Positions 29,189-36,756 of a stretch of 36,756 bases of DNA are shown piece by piece. Source of the DNA: a virus. Numbering within the stretch: the stretch's first letter is position 1; every line of letters begins with the position of its first letter. Location of the stretch: the IMG/VR virus record IMGVR_UViG_3300031787_000391, positions 1 to 36,756 of that record, one strand, 5' to 3'. A program made the position numbers and the translations under genes. The notes beneath the pieces are model-generated. The model did no database searches. It was not told the DNA's origin and was given only the letters and a program-made list of their open reading frames with translations.

Positions 29189-29598
29189 TTCCCAATTCTT
29201 AACCGTTGCCCTTTACTGCGCCATGTTTGCCGGTCGTGAATAATTGATGTTATCACAAAGCGGCTGATTGCATACACGCATACGCCGCCCAGTGTGTTTC
29301 CAAAATCCTCAAAACTCATAGTGCCCCCTTTGAGGCGGTCCGTTACTTCAATAGCCCCGCTGAAGGCTGCGCCGATCAGCACTGTACGTAACAGCGCCTT
29401 GCTTTCCACGCGCTGGAACTTTTGCGGCGGCAGCTTCCAGTCGTTCTTTTGCCGGCTGACTTCGTACACCAAACCACCGAATCCAATACCGCCCAATACG
29501 TGCGCCTGATTTTCGGTAAGGTTGCCCAAACGCCCTTCGCCGTACTGTGAAAAAGACAGCAGCGGAATAATGAGCAGTATGGTAAAAAGGGTTTTCAC
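29185..29598 (-). CDS. Signal-peptide membrane protein near lysis genes
   Basis: A 137-residue protein with a strong N-terminal signal (MKTLFTILLIIPLLSFSQ) and hydrophobic Gly-rich stretches later (HVLGGIGFGGLVYE, TVLIGAAFSGAIEV, GGVCVYAISRFVITSI). It may be an outer-membrane or multi-span inner-membrane protein. The start is GTG at 29598, directly after the stop of the 183-residue gene (TAACGTG). It overlaps DUF1353 by ATGA. Location suggests a lysis or exclusion role. No family is recognised. Confidence 0.62.
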   Translation of the reverse strand: MKTLFTILLIIPLLSFSQYGEGRLGNLTENQAHVLGGIGFGGLVYEVSRQKNDWKLPPQKFQRVESKALLRTVLIGAAFSGAIEVTDRLKGGTMSFEDFGNTLGGVCVYAISRFVITSIIHDRQTWRSKGQRLRIGK

Positions 29599-29599
29599 G

Positions 29600-30151
29600 T
29601 TACATTTTCTTTGCTTCCTGAAAAATGAAATCTTTGTTTTCGTCCGTCAGCATCATAACCTGCCCCAATGCTGCGATAACAACCGAATCCCGTTCAATGT
29701 AGTTGGCATATTCAATTGCTTCTTCGGCTGTGTCTTTTGCGTCACGTTGCTGCTCTGTATCTTCCGGCATCAGTGCAATCAGGTGTTTGACCCACTGGAA
29801 CAGCGAATAGGAAGTAGCCTGTTCGGCAGTCAGTCCAACTTCTACACCAATGGCGGTTGCAATTTCTTCCGGGTGAAAGGCCGTCAGCTTCGTGCGCTTC
29901 AAATATTTACGGAGTTGCCAGAGGGTTACTTCCATCCAGTCCGGACGCTGCGCCCCGCTGATTTCTGCCAGCGTGAAATATTGTTCGTAACCGGGCAAAA
30001 TGGGTATTTCCCACTGGCCGTTTTCGTTTTCTGTGGGTGTAGCATAATTGGTGGTTATGCCGTCCGTCCATTGGTTGTTGCGGATGCAATCGGCAGTAAC
30101 CCGTTCGTTGACGGCCCATGCTTCGGCGTATGTGCGGAATTTGAGTGTCAT
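29600..30151 (-). CDS. Unknown protein, possible fibre chaperone
   Basis: A 183-residue protein. The N-terminal third (TTNYATPTENENGQWEIPIL, PGYEQYF) resembles short segments seen in phage proteins downstream of tail fibres. The rest is helical (EVTLWQLRKYLKRTKLTAFH, LFQWVKHLIALM). It shares one base with the lectin-like gene upstream. By position it could be a tail-fibre assembly factor, but there is no diagnostic domain. Confidence 0.55.
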   Translation of the reverse strand: MTLKFRTYAEAWAVNERVTADCIRNNQWTDGITTNYATPTENENGQWEIPILPGYEQYFTLAEISGAQRPDWMEVTLWQLRKYLKRTKLTAFHPEEIATAIGVEVGLTAEQATSYSLFQWVKHLIALMPEDTEQQRDAKDTAEEAIEYANYIERDSVVIAALGQVMMLTDENKDFIFQEAKKM

Positions 30152-30897
30152 TAGTATTTATTATATTTTTCGTTCAGCCTATTACACAACTCAATACATC
30201 TTTCTGAAGATAAAATGCCGTCATATAGTAGTATTTCTGCGATTTGAGCAGAAGACGGGGTGGTTCCGGAGCCGTTCGGATTACCGATTTGCGAAAAACT
30301 GTCATTAAAATTTCCAGAAACTCCGTTTGATAAACCCCAAGCTGTTTGAAGTATATTCACACCATCCACGACAAAAGCAGATCGGTTACACACAAGTATG
30401 TGCATACTGGTATCTTCCACGTTTGTTCTTACCCATGGAGAGCCAGAATTTGAGTAAAAGCCAAACCCAGTTATGTTGCCGTTAGTTCCCCCGCCTAACA
30501 AACCTGTCGCTCCACCATTTCCAAGAATGTTATTATACGAACTTCCAACACCCGCCATTCGGACAACGACAGCTAACGTTGTTGCGCCGAGCCCAAACGT
30601 TGAGCTGCCAGCTAAATTCCCCCGAAACCCCATATCAACAGTGGGCAGGTTGTTGAATGAAGCATTCGAAGCTGTATATCCCGGCTGATTTGATGCCCCA
30701 TTCTGCCAAAAATGTATTTGGTTATTTGTTTTATCGCCCCACCTGCTTACCCCGCTGCTGATTGTTATATTTACAGCTGCATCGAGCCACAACAGCAGTT
30801 TTCCTTCTCCATACGCAGAATTATCCATCCCAAAATTCAGGTTTGGAAATCCCCGAAACATCGGTCCACGGCTGGTATCTTGAAATCCTTTAAACAT
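30151..30897 (-). CDS. Lectin-like (LamG/ConA fold) receptor-binding candidate
   Basis: A 248-residue protein built around a concanavalin A/laminin-G-like domain. It opens with GKLLLWLDAAVNITISSGVS and RWGDKTNN (the WLDA...W.D.S/T.N pattern). It closes with AQIAEILLYDGILSSERCIE and LCNRLNEKYNKY, the typical last strand and helix. The middle is rich in Gly, Ser and Asn. Such domains bind sugars and are common in tail fibres. The start overlaps the stop of the upstream structural gene (TAATG). Host receptor binding is inferred. Confidence 0.75.
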   Translation of the reverse strand: MFKGFQDTSRGPMFRGFPNLNFGMDNSAYGEGKLLLWLDAAVNITISSGVSRWGDKTNNQIHFWQNGASNQPGYTASNASFNNLPTVDMGFRGNLAGSSTFGLGATTLAVVVRMAGVGSSYNNILGNGGATGLLGGGTNGNITGFGFYSNSGSPWVRTNVEDTSMHILVCNRSAFVVDGVNILQTAWGLSNGVSGNFNDSFSQIGNPNGSGTTPSSAQIAEILLYDGILSSERCIELCNRLNEKYNKY

Positions 30898-31298
30898 TAG
30901 AAATTTCCGATTGATGCTGTTACGTGAATGTTGGTGTTGTAAACCGTAGCGGCTACCTGAATTTTCTGCCCGGCTTTCAGCTGCAGGTCGTTGTAGGTAA
31001 GCACACCACCAGCGGTTGCAACGGTTGTGCTGCTGGTAACTGCTGAATACGCCTGTTCGTCGTACAGGCGAGGGTTTGCGCCGGCAGTATCGGTAATGAA
31101 AACGAGGAACGTACCGGCTGAACTGTTGCCCACATGTTTGTAGCTGATGCGGGTTACTTTGGTACCGTCACCAACGGCTGTAACCAAGTCCACTATTTCT
31201 GCTGTGGTTGCGCCGCTTTTGTCGGTTGTTGCTCCGTCAATAACTGCGTGTCTTTGTTCGGGTGAAAGTGCGAAAACGGGTGAAGTATTTGCTGGCAT
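30897..31298 (-). CDS. Small virion-associated protein downstream of fibre
   Basis: A 133-residue beta-rich protein, MPANTSPVFALSPEQRHAVI onward, with TRISYKHVGNSSAGTFLVFI and YNDLQLKAGQKIQVAATVYN. The pattern (strand-loop repeats and an AGQKI/L turn) resembles small phage head- or fibre-decoration proteins. It starts 9 bp after the collagen-fibre gene and its stop overlaps the lectin gene start. Function is inferred only from position. Confidence 0.6.
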   Translation of the reverse strand: MPANTSPVFALSPEQRHAVIDGATTDKSGATTAEIVDLVTAVGDGTKVTRISYKHVGNSSAGTFLVFITDTAGANPRLYDEQAYSAVTSSTTVATAGGVLTYNDLQLKAGQKIQVAATVYNTNIHVTASIGNF

Positions 31299-31307
31299 AT
31301 CAAAATT

Positions 31308-32708
31308 TTAATAGTTGTTGAATAAATAAAGTTTGCCGCCCACACCATCGCCGCCGCCACCTGTTGCAAAGGGCGTTATGAGCCAATCCGCATCTGCAGC
31401 GGGCGCATCCACCTTTGCCATGATACGGCTGCCTATTCCTACGGACACGCCTCCCAGCGTTCCGGCAGTGGTAATGTACCATGTGTTGCCCCTTTCGATA
31501 GCCCCGGCTGTTCCGGTTCCCCCGGTGGTGGGGAAGGTGTTGCCGCTGGCGTTGTAGCCGCCACGGTCGGAGATGCGAGTCGAAAGGGATGGCAAATCAC
31601 TTAGCATGGCAAACGTGCCGTCTTTATTCGGGAAGTATTGCTGTCGTGTGGCTGTTAAATTCTCTTTTCTTAAAACAACGGTCTGGCTGTTGCCGTTTGG
31701 AAAATAAAACACGTACCCGCCACGACCTGTTCGGGCTATACCCAACTCGCCATCAAGGTCACTGATTACGCTGCTATAAGTACCGTTAATCGGGTCATAC
31801 AGAAAAAGCGAACCTAATTTTGCGGCAAGCTGGCTTTCGTTTCCCGCGGAGAGTGTATCGTCAAGCGTTTGGGCTGGTACAAAAATCAGATCATCCGTTC
31901 CCAGCGTAGCCGTATTGCCGGCATCTGCACTAACCGCTGTGGGGCCTTCCGGGCCTTGTGGACCTTGTGCACCTGCTGGCCCCTGCGGACCTGTATCTCC
32001 GGTGTCCCCCTTCACCCCTTGCGGCCCCTGTGGGCCTGTGGCACCGGTTGCGCCCGTTGCACCTGCCGGACCTTGTAAACCCTGCAGCTGTCCCTGCAGC
32101 GCCCATACACCGTTGATCTTTTTGTAATAATCGTTAGGCGCCTCTGTGTCGATATACAAATCGCCCTCGTTTCCGGTGGCCTGCAGCGGCTCGCCTGCAC
32201 CGGTGAAAATGTTGGTTTTGTTGAAAAAGCCGGGTACTCCATTCGGCCCTACGGGCTCAGAAGGGTACATGACATCTTCCATCGGAGCTTGGCAGATGTT
32301 GTATAAAAACGGCAATTTGAGTTCTACGGTAAACGTAACCCCCGCAAGCACATCTTCAAAGCGTTCACTGAAATAAGTAAACTGGCTCCTCTTTTCAAAC
32401 GCCCACGGGTTTTTATCCCAACTGAACAGAGCGATCAAGTCGTCCGCTATCTGCTCCATATCGCTCTGCACTTCTAAATCATTACTTTGTTCAGGGTGGT
32501 GCATTGTGGCCACCGTCACTACATAGCGGTAAAAACGGGATTTTCCTTCTCGGGTAGAACTATCAAACGTAAACCACACGGCGGGGTACTGCACGTCCTT
32601 ATAGTCGTAATGCAGGAAATCTTCAGCCTTTGCCTCCCTTGCTGTTGCCACCATTTTGTGAGCTCCGGCGATCTGCACCAGCAGGTTTGTGATCTGTGTT
32701 AACGTCAT
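31308..32708 (-). CDS. Tail-terminator-like domain fused to collagen-like fibre
   Basis: A 466-residue chimeric protein. Residues 1-140 look like a tail-terminator or completion domain ([46 protein letters not shown]). Residues 145-205 hold a fibre-type segment ([20 protein letters not shown]). Residues 210-257 are 16 uninterrupted Gly-X-Y triplets ([20 protein letters not shown]), i.e. a collagen-like triple helix. The rest is a beta/Gly-rich fibre head. A tail terminator normally ends the tube; fusion to a trimeric collagen fibre would place fibres at the head-proximal end of the tail, if the first domain keeps that role. The collagen part is certain; the terminator assignment is moderate. 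Confidence 0.78.
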   Translation of the reverse strand: MTLTQITNLLVQIAGAHKMVATAREAKAEDFLHYDYKDVQYPAVWFTFDSSTREGKSRFYRYVVTVATMHHPEQSNDLEVQSDMEQIADDLIALFSWDKNPWAFEKRSQFTYFSERFEDVLAGVTFTVELKLPFLYNICQAPMEDVMYPSEPVGPNGVPGFFNKTNIFTGAGEPLQATGNEGDLYIDTEAPNDYYKKINGVWALQGQLQGLQGPAGATGATGATGPQGPQGVKGDTGDTGPQGPAGAQGPQGPEGPTAVSADAGNTATLGTDDLIFVPAQTLDDTLSAGNESQLAAKLGSLFLYDPINGTYSSVISDLDGELGIARTGRGGYVFYFPNGNSQTVVLRKENLTATRQQYFPNKDGTFAMLSDLPSLSTRISDRGGYNASGNTFPTTGGTGTAGAIERGNTWYITTAGTLGGVSVGIGSRIMAKVDAPAADADWLITPFATGGGGDGVGGKLYLFNNY

Positions 32709-32775
32709 GTTTTTTCAGGTAGGCCAGTAAGGCCTTTTTTATCTTTTCACTATATTCTTTTTTCTTACTACTCAT
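32623..32775 (-). CDS. Possible 50-residue basic protein between connector and fibre
   Basis: An ORF with ATG at 32775 overlapping the stop of the connector gene (TAATG). It reads [20 protein letters not shown] then [10 protein letters not shown] and runs out of frame into the start of the fibre gene. The first 22 codons are in otherwise empty DNA and very Lys-rich. The last 28 codons overlap the fibre gene in another frame. It may be a real small protein, a translational coupling leader, or chance. Confidence 0.35.
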   Translation of the reverse strand: MSSKKKEYSEKIKKALLAYLKKHDVNTDHKPAGADRRSSQNGGNSKGGKG

Positions 32776-33356
32776 TATCTGCAACAGCTTAAAAATTCAT
32801 ACCGCGCCCACGGCTCGCCGCAATGCGCTTTCTTTGTATCTCCCAGATAAATACCAATCTCAAACGCTGTGCGCTTTGGCACGAACGTATCTACACGGTC
32901 GCCTGGGTTCAGATACTGGCTGAACTTACTGCCGGTGCCGGCTTCCTGTATGAGGTAACGGATGAGTCTTTCCAGGTACCACTCTGCCCGGTTCTTGTAG
33001 TGGTTCACGAAGTCGTCGATCTCTCCCGGGCTTACCGGTTCGGAGTTCTCGCTGCTTTTCCGGCTTACTCCTTTATTGAACAGCTGGTATGACAGCGCTT
33101 TTGCCACTTCGCTGATGGTGTAATGCACCAGCGGATCCCGGATGTAATCTTTTAACAGGGTGGTTTCATCCCCTGTCAGACTGCTGTCTTCAATACCATC
33201 CTGCAGCCGCTCATAAAGGGCTGTTCCCAAAACGGGAAGTATGAACTGCTCCTGGCATACTTTAATCTCACTCACCAGCATCTTGCTGTCAATGTTTTTG
33301 TGCACAGTGGAGCGCTCGTATATGTTTTCCGGTTTTATGAATAGTGTATCTCTCAT
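32775..33356 (-). CDS. Head-tail connector-like protein (DUF6712-like)
   Basis: A 193-residue helical protein starting MRDTLFIKPENIYERSTVHK. Features include SKMLVSEIKVCQEQFILPVL followed by GTALYERL, a pattern of the DUF6712 family of Bacteroidota phages, and a C-terminal PKRTAFEIGIYLGD. It overlaps the portal gene by ATGA and lies between portal and tail-terminator genes, where head-tail adaptors (gp6/gp15 type) are found. ATG 33356 is preferred over an upstream in-frame codon inside the portal gene. The ending ...RYEFLSCCR is Cys-rich. Confidence 0.7.
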   Translation of the reverse strand: MRDTLFIKPENIYERSTVHKNIDSKMLVSEIKVCQEQFILPVLGTALYERLQDGIEDSSLTGDETTLLKDYIRDPLVHYTISEVAKALSYQLFNKGVSRKSSENSEPVSPGEIDDFVNHYKNRAEWYLERLIRYLIQEAGTGSKFSQYLNPGDRVDTFVPKRTAFEIGIYLGDTKKAHCGEPWARYEFLSCCR

Positions 33357-35278
33357 TTCTTTTTGATTACGATGTTCAGTTTCCACGTATGGCGGCAGGA
33401 CTTGGACCGTGTGCCGTCTGGTTGCGTCCACCATCCGCCCTTCCGATCCCACACGCTGTATCCTAACCGGCGGCTGATGGTTTCAATTTCCGCACGTGTG
33501 TAGAAGCGGTCCAGCTCCAGCATGCGCTTACAGAACGGACGGTTGCGGTTATCCTGCGGGCCTTCATAGCTGTACAGCGTCTTAAAGTCCAACGTGGTTG
33601 GCTTTTTACCGCTTTGTTTGCTGAGCGGCTCGGTAAGTGTCCTTTCGACAATTACATCCTCCCCCACCCGGTATGCCTTCGCTGTCACTCTCCCATCTTC
33701 TTCCAGGCGTTCCAGTACGCTGCGCGCACCTTCCACCGACAGATCCAGCGTTTCGGCAATTACTTCCGGCGTTACCCTTTTGTCCTTACGGATCAGGTCC
33801 AGCACATCCGTTTCCAGCTGCGAGGGATCCGCGTCAGCGAACGCATGTGCTTTGTGGCTTTGCACCACAAACCATTCACCCTTTGGCGCTCCCACTTTCT
33901 CAAATTCAGCCAACATCAGCGTGTCGATCTCATCAGCGCTGAAATCCTGCGCCGTATTGTCGATGGAAAGCATCACGTCAATCTCTTCATCGCTCAGCCC
34001 CAGCGCGCTTTTAAGCAGCATGCGGGCTTGCTCTTCGTTGATCTCTCCCTTTGTGTACTTGCGTATGATGCGGCTTACGTTCTGCCACTGACGACCGGTG
34101 AGGTTCTTCAGATTCTCGTTTACAGCTTCACCAGGAGCGGCAGGTTGCGCTTGCGTCGCTTCTTCCGGATATTGTGATACGTCAATGCCTGCTTTCTCCT
34201 GCAGCCACCGTTTGGGCGCTATCTGCAGCAGTGTCTGTTCGCTGAACTCGACAGATACCGGCTCGACAGGCTGTATTTTTACAGGTTTACCAAGCAGCTC
34301 CATAAAGACCTGCTCCAGCGCCTGCTGCTTGTCATTGATGTATGTGTTCTTGAATATCCCGTAGGCGTCGCGCATCTCGCTGCGTCCTCCCAGCTGCCCT
34401 TCCACCCGGATGCCGAAGAGCATCGGGCTGGTCACCTGGTGACCGACAAAGATTTCCTGCTGAATGGTTTTACCCATGATCTCGAAATGCTTATCGAGTT
34501 CTGTATTGCTGAGGTCTTCCACCACCGGCTTTTTGTTCGGGTCTTTTCCAAAGTACAGCATAATGCTTCCCGCATTCTCGCTGCCGGTGAACTTGTTCTT
34601 AAATGCTTTTTCGATAACCGCTTTTTCTTCATCTGTTCCGAACCCTTCATAAAAGCTTAGCAGCTTAGAAGAGAACATGCCGTTGCTGATGGTGCTGAGA
34701 TGGTACTTGCTGATCTCGATGTCTGTTTTAATTGCGTTGAGCGCACTCACATAGCCGGGCAGAGGGTACACTTCACAACCAGGGCGGTACTCTTTAAAGT
34801 ACAGCAGCTGCTTTGTTTCTTTCGCCCAAACCTGTGGGTTGTAAGCGGGTATAGCTTCCGGCTCTTCTCCTGCTTTAAGGCTTTCCCAGTCCTTCACAAA
34901 AAACTGTGTCAGGTCTTTATTGGTCCGTACTTTATGGAACGGCACGTGATAAAACGCTGCTTTCTGGCCTTGTGCATTATAGTGCACCTCCAGCGCATAG
35001 CCGCCAAACACTTCGAGATCCAGCGCCACCTTCTTGAGCACTTCGTCGAGGCTTTCGTATTTGTTGGCTGGCTGCTTTATGTCAAAGCCCTGGCCAACGA
35101 TATAATTGACCTTCCCCAATACGATGCCGTTGTGCTTGCTGCTTTTACCCAGCATTTCCAGCAACATGTTCGGGTATTTGTTGTTGTCGCCGTAGTTGAT
35201 CCACTTGCCCGATTTCGATTCTCTCATCTTCGGCAGTGGTACGTCTGCAAACTTTATGATGGCTATTTTATTCTGCAT
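33353..35278 (-). CDS. Portal protein with C-terminal winged-helix and head-like domains
   Basis: A 641-residue protein. The portal part covers about 1-350: KWINYGDNNKYPNMLLEMLG, SKHNGIVLGKVNYIVGQGFD, VFGGYALEVHY and then GHQVTSPMLFGIRVEGQLGG, all typical of PBSX/HK97-type portals. Residues about 390-455 are helical (SRIIRKYTKGEINEEQARML). Residues about 490-560 read as a winged helix (LETDVLDLIRKDKRVTPEVI, SVEGARSVLERLEEDGRV). The last 70 residues (PQDNRNRPFCKRMLELDRFY ... KSCRHTW) look like the Cys/His C-terminus of minor head (SPP1 gp7/Mu F) proteins. No separate minor head gene is present. The start overlaps the upstream gene by 11 bp. Confidence 0.83.
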   Translation of the reverse strand: MQNKIAIIKFADVPLPKMRESKSGKWINYGDNNKYPNMLLEMLGKSSKHNGIVLGKVNYIVGQGFDIKQPANKYESLDEVLKKVALDLEVFGGYALEVHYNAQGQKAAFYHVPFHKVRTNKDLTQFFVKDWESLKAGEEPEAIPAYNPQVWAKETKQLLYFKEYRPGCEVYPLPGYVSALNAIKTDIEISKYHLSTISNGMFSSKLLSFYEGFGTDEEKAVIEKAFKNKFTGSENAGSIMLYFGKDPNKKPVVEDLSNTELDKHFEIMGKTIQQEIFVGHQVTSPMLFGIRVEGQLGGRSEMRDAYGIFKNTYINDKQQALEQVFMELLGKPVKIQPVEPVSVEFSEQTLLQIAPKRWLQEKAGIDVSQYPEEATQAQPAAPGEAVNENLKNLTGRQWQNVSRIIRKYTKGEINEEQARMLLKSALGLSDEEIDVMLSIDNTAQDFSADEIDTLMLAEFEKVGAPKGEWFVVQSHKAHAFADADPSQLETDVLDLIRKDKRVTPEVIAETLDLSVEGARSVLERLEEDGRVTAKAYRVGEDVIVERTLTEPLSKQSGKKPTTLDFKTLYSYEGPQDNRNRPFCKRMLELDRFYTRAEIETISRRLGYSVWDRKGGWWTQPDGTRSKSCRHTWKLNIVIKKK

Positions 35279-35648
35279 CGAACAAAGTGTATGTGGTTGA
35301 ATTATTGAATTGTGTGTAGCTCACGTCGGTGCTGTCGCTTACGAATGCCAGCCCCTGCTCTACTACGGCACCGGCCAGTGCTTCGTCTTCGTTGTCAGCG
35401 CTTGCCTGTTCGTAAATCTTATAATGGTAAAATCCGGATTCTGTAAAGTGGTCGTTGACAGTGATGGTGAACAGATTGTACCGGCTTTTGAAATCGGACT
35501 CATCAGAAGCATTCGCCAGGACAAACTTGACTTTTTCATTTGTCGCACGGCTGGTAAATACGCACAGGAAATTCGCATCGGTGATCGTCTGCGATTCCGC
35601 CAGCGTGAGGTAGAGGTCTGCCGTTTGTCCGAGCGTGAGTCTGAGCAT
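35268..35648 (-). CDS. Small virion protein upstream of portal, unknown
   Basis: A 126-residue beta-rich acidic protein, MLRLTLGQTADLYLTLAESQ onward, with YNLFTITVNDHFTESGFYHY and SYTQFNNSTTYTLF. ATG 35648 is chosen because the extra upstream codons would cover a CGTATTTAT motif and intergenic DNA. A strong terminator hairpin lies just upstream, so this gene probably starts a new transcript for portal and connector genes. The fold resembles small Ig/beta-sandwich virion proteins. Function is unknown. Confidence 0.6.
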   Translation of the reverse strand: MLRLTLGQTADLYLTLAESQTITDANFLCVFTSRATNEKVKFVLANASDESDFKSRYNLFTITVNDHFTESGFYHYKIYEQASADNEDEALAGAVVEQGLAFVSDSTDVSYTQFNNSTTYTLFDAE

Positions 35649-35670
35649 ATCAACTATAAATACGGTTAAC

Positions 35671-35698
35671 AAAAAACCCTGCCCTAAACAGGGCAGGG
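35671..35698 (-). terminator. Strong rho-independent terminator after tail-tube candidate
   Basis: Minus-strand RNA gives CCCTGCCC, loop TGTTTA, GGGCAGGG (35698-35677), an 8 bp perfect stem, followed by six T residues (35676-35671). It separates the capsid/172-residue gene block from the portal block. A CGTATTTAT motif and the ATG at 35648 follow immediately. A terminator this strong inside a structural operon implies either a promoter just behind it or controlled read-through. Confidence 0.85.
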
Positions 35699-35725
35699 CT
35701 CCTAAAATTGCTGCGTATGAGAAAA

Positions 35726-36244
35726 CTATCCTGCTGTTTCCAGTGCTGCTGCCGTTGCAGAATCCACTTCGATAATGCCGTCCGGTTCTTTACCCATGAA
35801 CTCCAGCTGGTAGCCGTTACGGTCGCCGAATGCAGTGCCGGAACCACTGGTGCTGGGACTCATGTCCAAACCGCGATCTTTACCGAGCATCCAGAACTTG
35901 TTGTTGTTGTCTTTTACAACAGCCACCAACAGGTTCTGCGCCAGCAGCTTGATTTCAGTGTTCACTGCCGTGTTCAGCTTGTTCACCACAATGGTCATCG
36001 TCTGTTCAAAGAACAACGTGCCGTTCTCCTGGTTAGGCTGCGGGTTGTTGGTGAAGTTGCCGGTTTCTTTGGGCAGTTCGTATTTCCAGAATCTTTTGTT
36101 GGAGGCTTTCGTAATGCCTGTAATTACGCCGGAAGCAGTAGCCACGGAGCTGATGTTCGCCTTCTCGATGAAGTACACCTCCGTAATACCGCCGCTGGAG
36201 TCTTTACAGTCTAACGAATAGCCACTTGTGAGCGCACAGGCCAT
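35726..36244 (-). CDS. Tail-tube/major tail protein candidate
   Basis: A 172-residue protein following capsid: MACALTSGYSLDCKDSSGGI, a beta-rich middle (NGTLFFEQTMTIVVNKLNTA, VNTEIKLLAQNLLVAVVKDN) and DRNGYQLEFMGKEPDG near the end. The latter resembles the Y-x-L/I-x-F-x-G/A-x-E turn of small tail-tube proteins. Size and position suit a tail-tube protein, though it could be another abundant virion protein. It is followed by a strong terminator, which would favour high expression of capsid plus this gene as one unit, as expected for the two most abundant virion proteins. Confidence 0.55.
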   Translation of the reverse strand: MACALTSGYSLDCKDSSGGITEVYFIEKANISSVATASGVITGITKASNKRFWKYELPKETGNFTNNPQPNQENGTLFFEQTMTIVVNKLNTAVNTEIKLLAQNLLVAVVKDNNNKFWMLGKDRGLDMSPSTSGSGTAFGDRNGYQLEFMGKEPDGIIEVDSATAAALETAG

Positions 36245-36256
36245 AATGCTATTTTT

Positions 36257-36283
36257 AAAGAGGGGGGGCTGTTACGCCTCCCC
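36257..36283 (-). terminator. Weak hairpin between capsid and tail-tube candidate
   Basis: Minus-strand RNA gives GGGGAGGC, loop GTAACA, GCCCCCCC with one A-C mismatch, followed by TCTTT. The mismatch and broken T-run make a full terminator unlikely. It may be an attenuator lowering expression after capsid, or an mRNA stabiliser. Confidence 0.35.
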
Positions 36284-36296
36284 GTTATTGAATTGG

Positions 36297-36756
36297 TTAC
36301 GCTTCAAATTTCACCACCTCGTCCATGAAGGCGAACTGCACACCGATCTTGAACGCAGTGTGAAACTTCACGTTCATGTCGTCGTTGCTGTACCACATCT
36401 GGAAGGCTTCTTCCTCGTTCTGCAGGTCAGTACCCAGGAAGATGTTGGCCATGCGGAAAGCATAGATCGCATCAGTTCCGTCGAGGCCATGTACCGGAAT
36501 CACTTTGTAAGAAGTGCCGGGAACAGTGAACTCAGGCAGGTTCTGATCGTCGCTGTTCACTCCGGGGGCGAAGTGGAACAGGTTGGCGTCCACATAAGCA
36601 TCAACCAACAGGTTGTATGTGTCGTATCCGCAGAAGATCCGCACATCGCTCTTGCCCTGGATCTTGGCAGGGAGTGCTTTGATCACTGCTTTCACAGCGT
36701 TCTTTGCGATGGTGGAAGAGTTGATCGCAGTGGCCGGTGTACCGTAGTATCCGGTA
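36297..36756 (-). CDS. Major capsid protein, C-terminal part (cut by window end)
   Basis: The open frame enters from the window end and stops at 36297. It reads GYYGTPATAINSSTIAKNAV, then KALPAKIQGKSDVRIFCGYD, ANLFHFAPGV, PGTSYKVIPVHGLDGTDAIY and ends IGVQFAFMDEVVKFEA. This matches the last ~150 residues of Bacteroidota phage capsid proteins (KSDVxIFxGxD, then N-L-F-H, GTxxKV, then D-E-V-V-x-F). The N-terminal part is at 1-233, so the gene wraps round the ends. A weak hairpin and a tail-tube candidate follow. Confidence 0.85.
   Translation of the reverse strand, partial: TGYYGTPATAINSSTIAKNAVKAVIKALPAKIQGKSDVRIFCGYDTYNLLVDAYVDANLFHFAPGVNSDDQNLPEFTVPGTSYKVIPVHGLDGTDAIYAFRMANIFLGTDLQNEEEAFQMWYSNDDMNVKFHTAFKIGVQFAFMDEVVKFEA

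Noticed and set aside
31915-32100. Diversity-generating retroelement or CRISPR-like repeats in the fibre region
   Set aside because: No reverse transcriptase gene anywhere in the window, and the repeats are Gly-X-Y codons rather than spacer-repeat units.
31869-32127. Plus-strand Gly/Pro/Cys-rich ORFs opposite the collagen repeat
   Set aside because: They are the reverse reading of GGX-rich collagen codons, which avoid stops on both strands.
32623-32708. Frameshift fusion of the 50-residue ORF with the fibre gene
   Set aside because: No slippery heptamer was seen, and the fibre gene has its own ATG at 32708 that starts its conserved-looking domain.

Overview
The window looks like an almost complete tailed-phage genome (siphovirus-like) of a Bacteroidota host. 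Every protein I could place is phage or accessory. Start codons mostly lack Shine-Dalgarno sequences and are preceded by A/T-rich stretches. The control region carries TAnnTTTG boxes, the Bacteroidota -7 promoter element. Genes are packed with ATGA, TAATG or TGATATG junctions. All but three genes are on the minus strand, so transcription mostly runs from high to low coordinates. I see no tRNA, rRNA, CRISPR array, insertion sequence or recognisable integrase.

The two window ends cut the same gene. The N-terminus of a major capsid protein lies at 1-233 and its C-terminus at 36297-36756, both on the minus strand. The molecule is therefore probably circular or circularly permuted, opened inside the capsid gene, with perhaps 0.3-0.4 kb of that gene missing.

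The control region is at about 22.9-24.9 kb. An XRE repressor-like gene and two small genes (plus strand) diverge from a small HTH gene and the early operon (minus strand), around an operator-like intergenic region at 23433-23548. Early genes from 23.4 to 14.0 kb are small ORFs, a ribbon-helix-helix protein, a DUF2800 nuclease-like protein, a DUF2815 single-strand-binding-like protein, a family A DNA polymerase, a primase-SF3 helicase, an iteron-like repeat cluster (possible origin), a VRR-NUC nuclease and an SNF2 helicase. A sigma-like protein, DUF1360, a methyltransferase and the terminase subunits follow.

The structural genes come in an unusual order. Large terminase is followed directly by a tail chaperone with a probable -1 frameshift, then tail genes and tape measure. 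Next come the XkdF-type protease, a glycosyltransferase, a scaffold-like protein, capsid, tail-tube candidate, portal and connector. A tail-terminator/collagen fibre fusion and a lectin-like protein close the module.

The last module (29.6-24.9 kb) is lysis and accessory: DUF1353, holin-like membrane proteins, a spanin-like protein, a lipoprotein with a metzincin zinc motif and a thrombospondin-3-like calcium repeat, a calcineurin-like phosphoesterase, a GNAT acetyltransferase and an M15 endolysin. It ends at a bidirectional terminator facing the plus-strand genes. The points most worth a second look are the iteron cluster, the T9 frameshift site, the metzincin lipoprotein, the portal and fibre fusions, and repressor-like control without an integrase.
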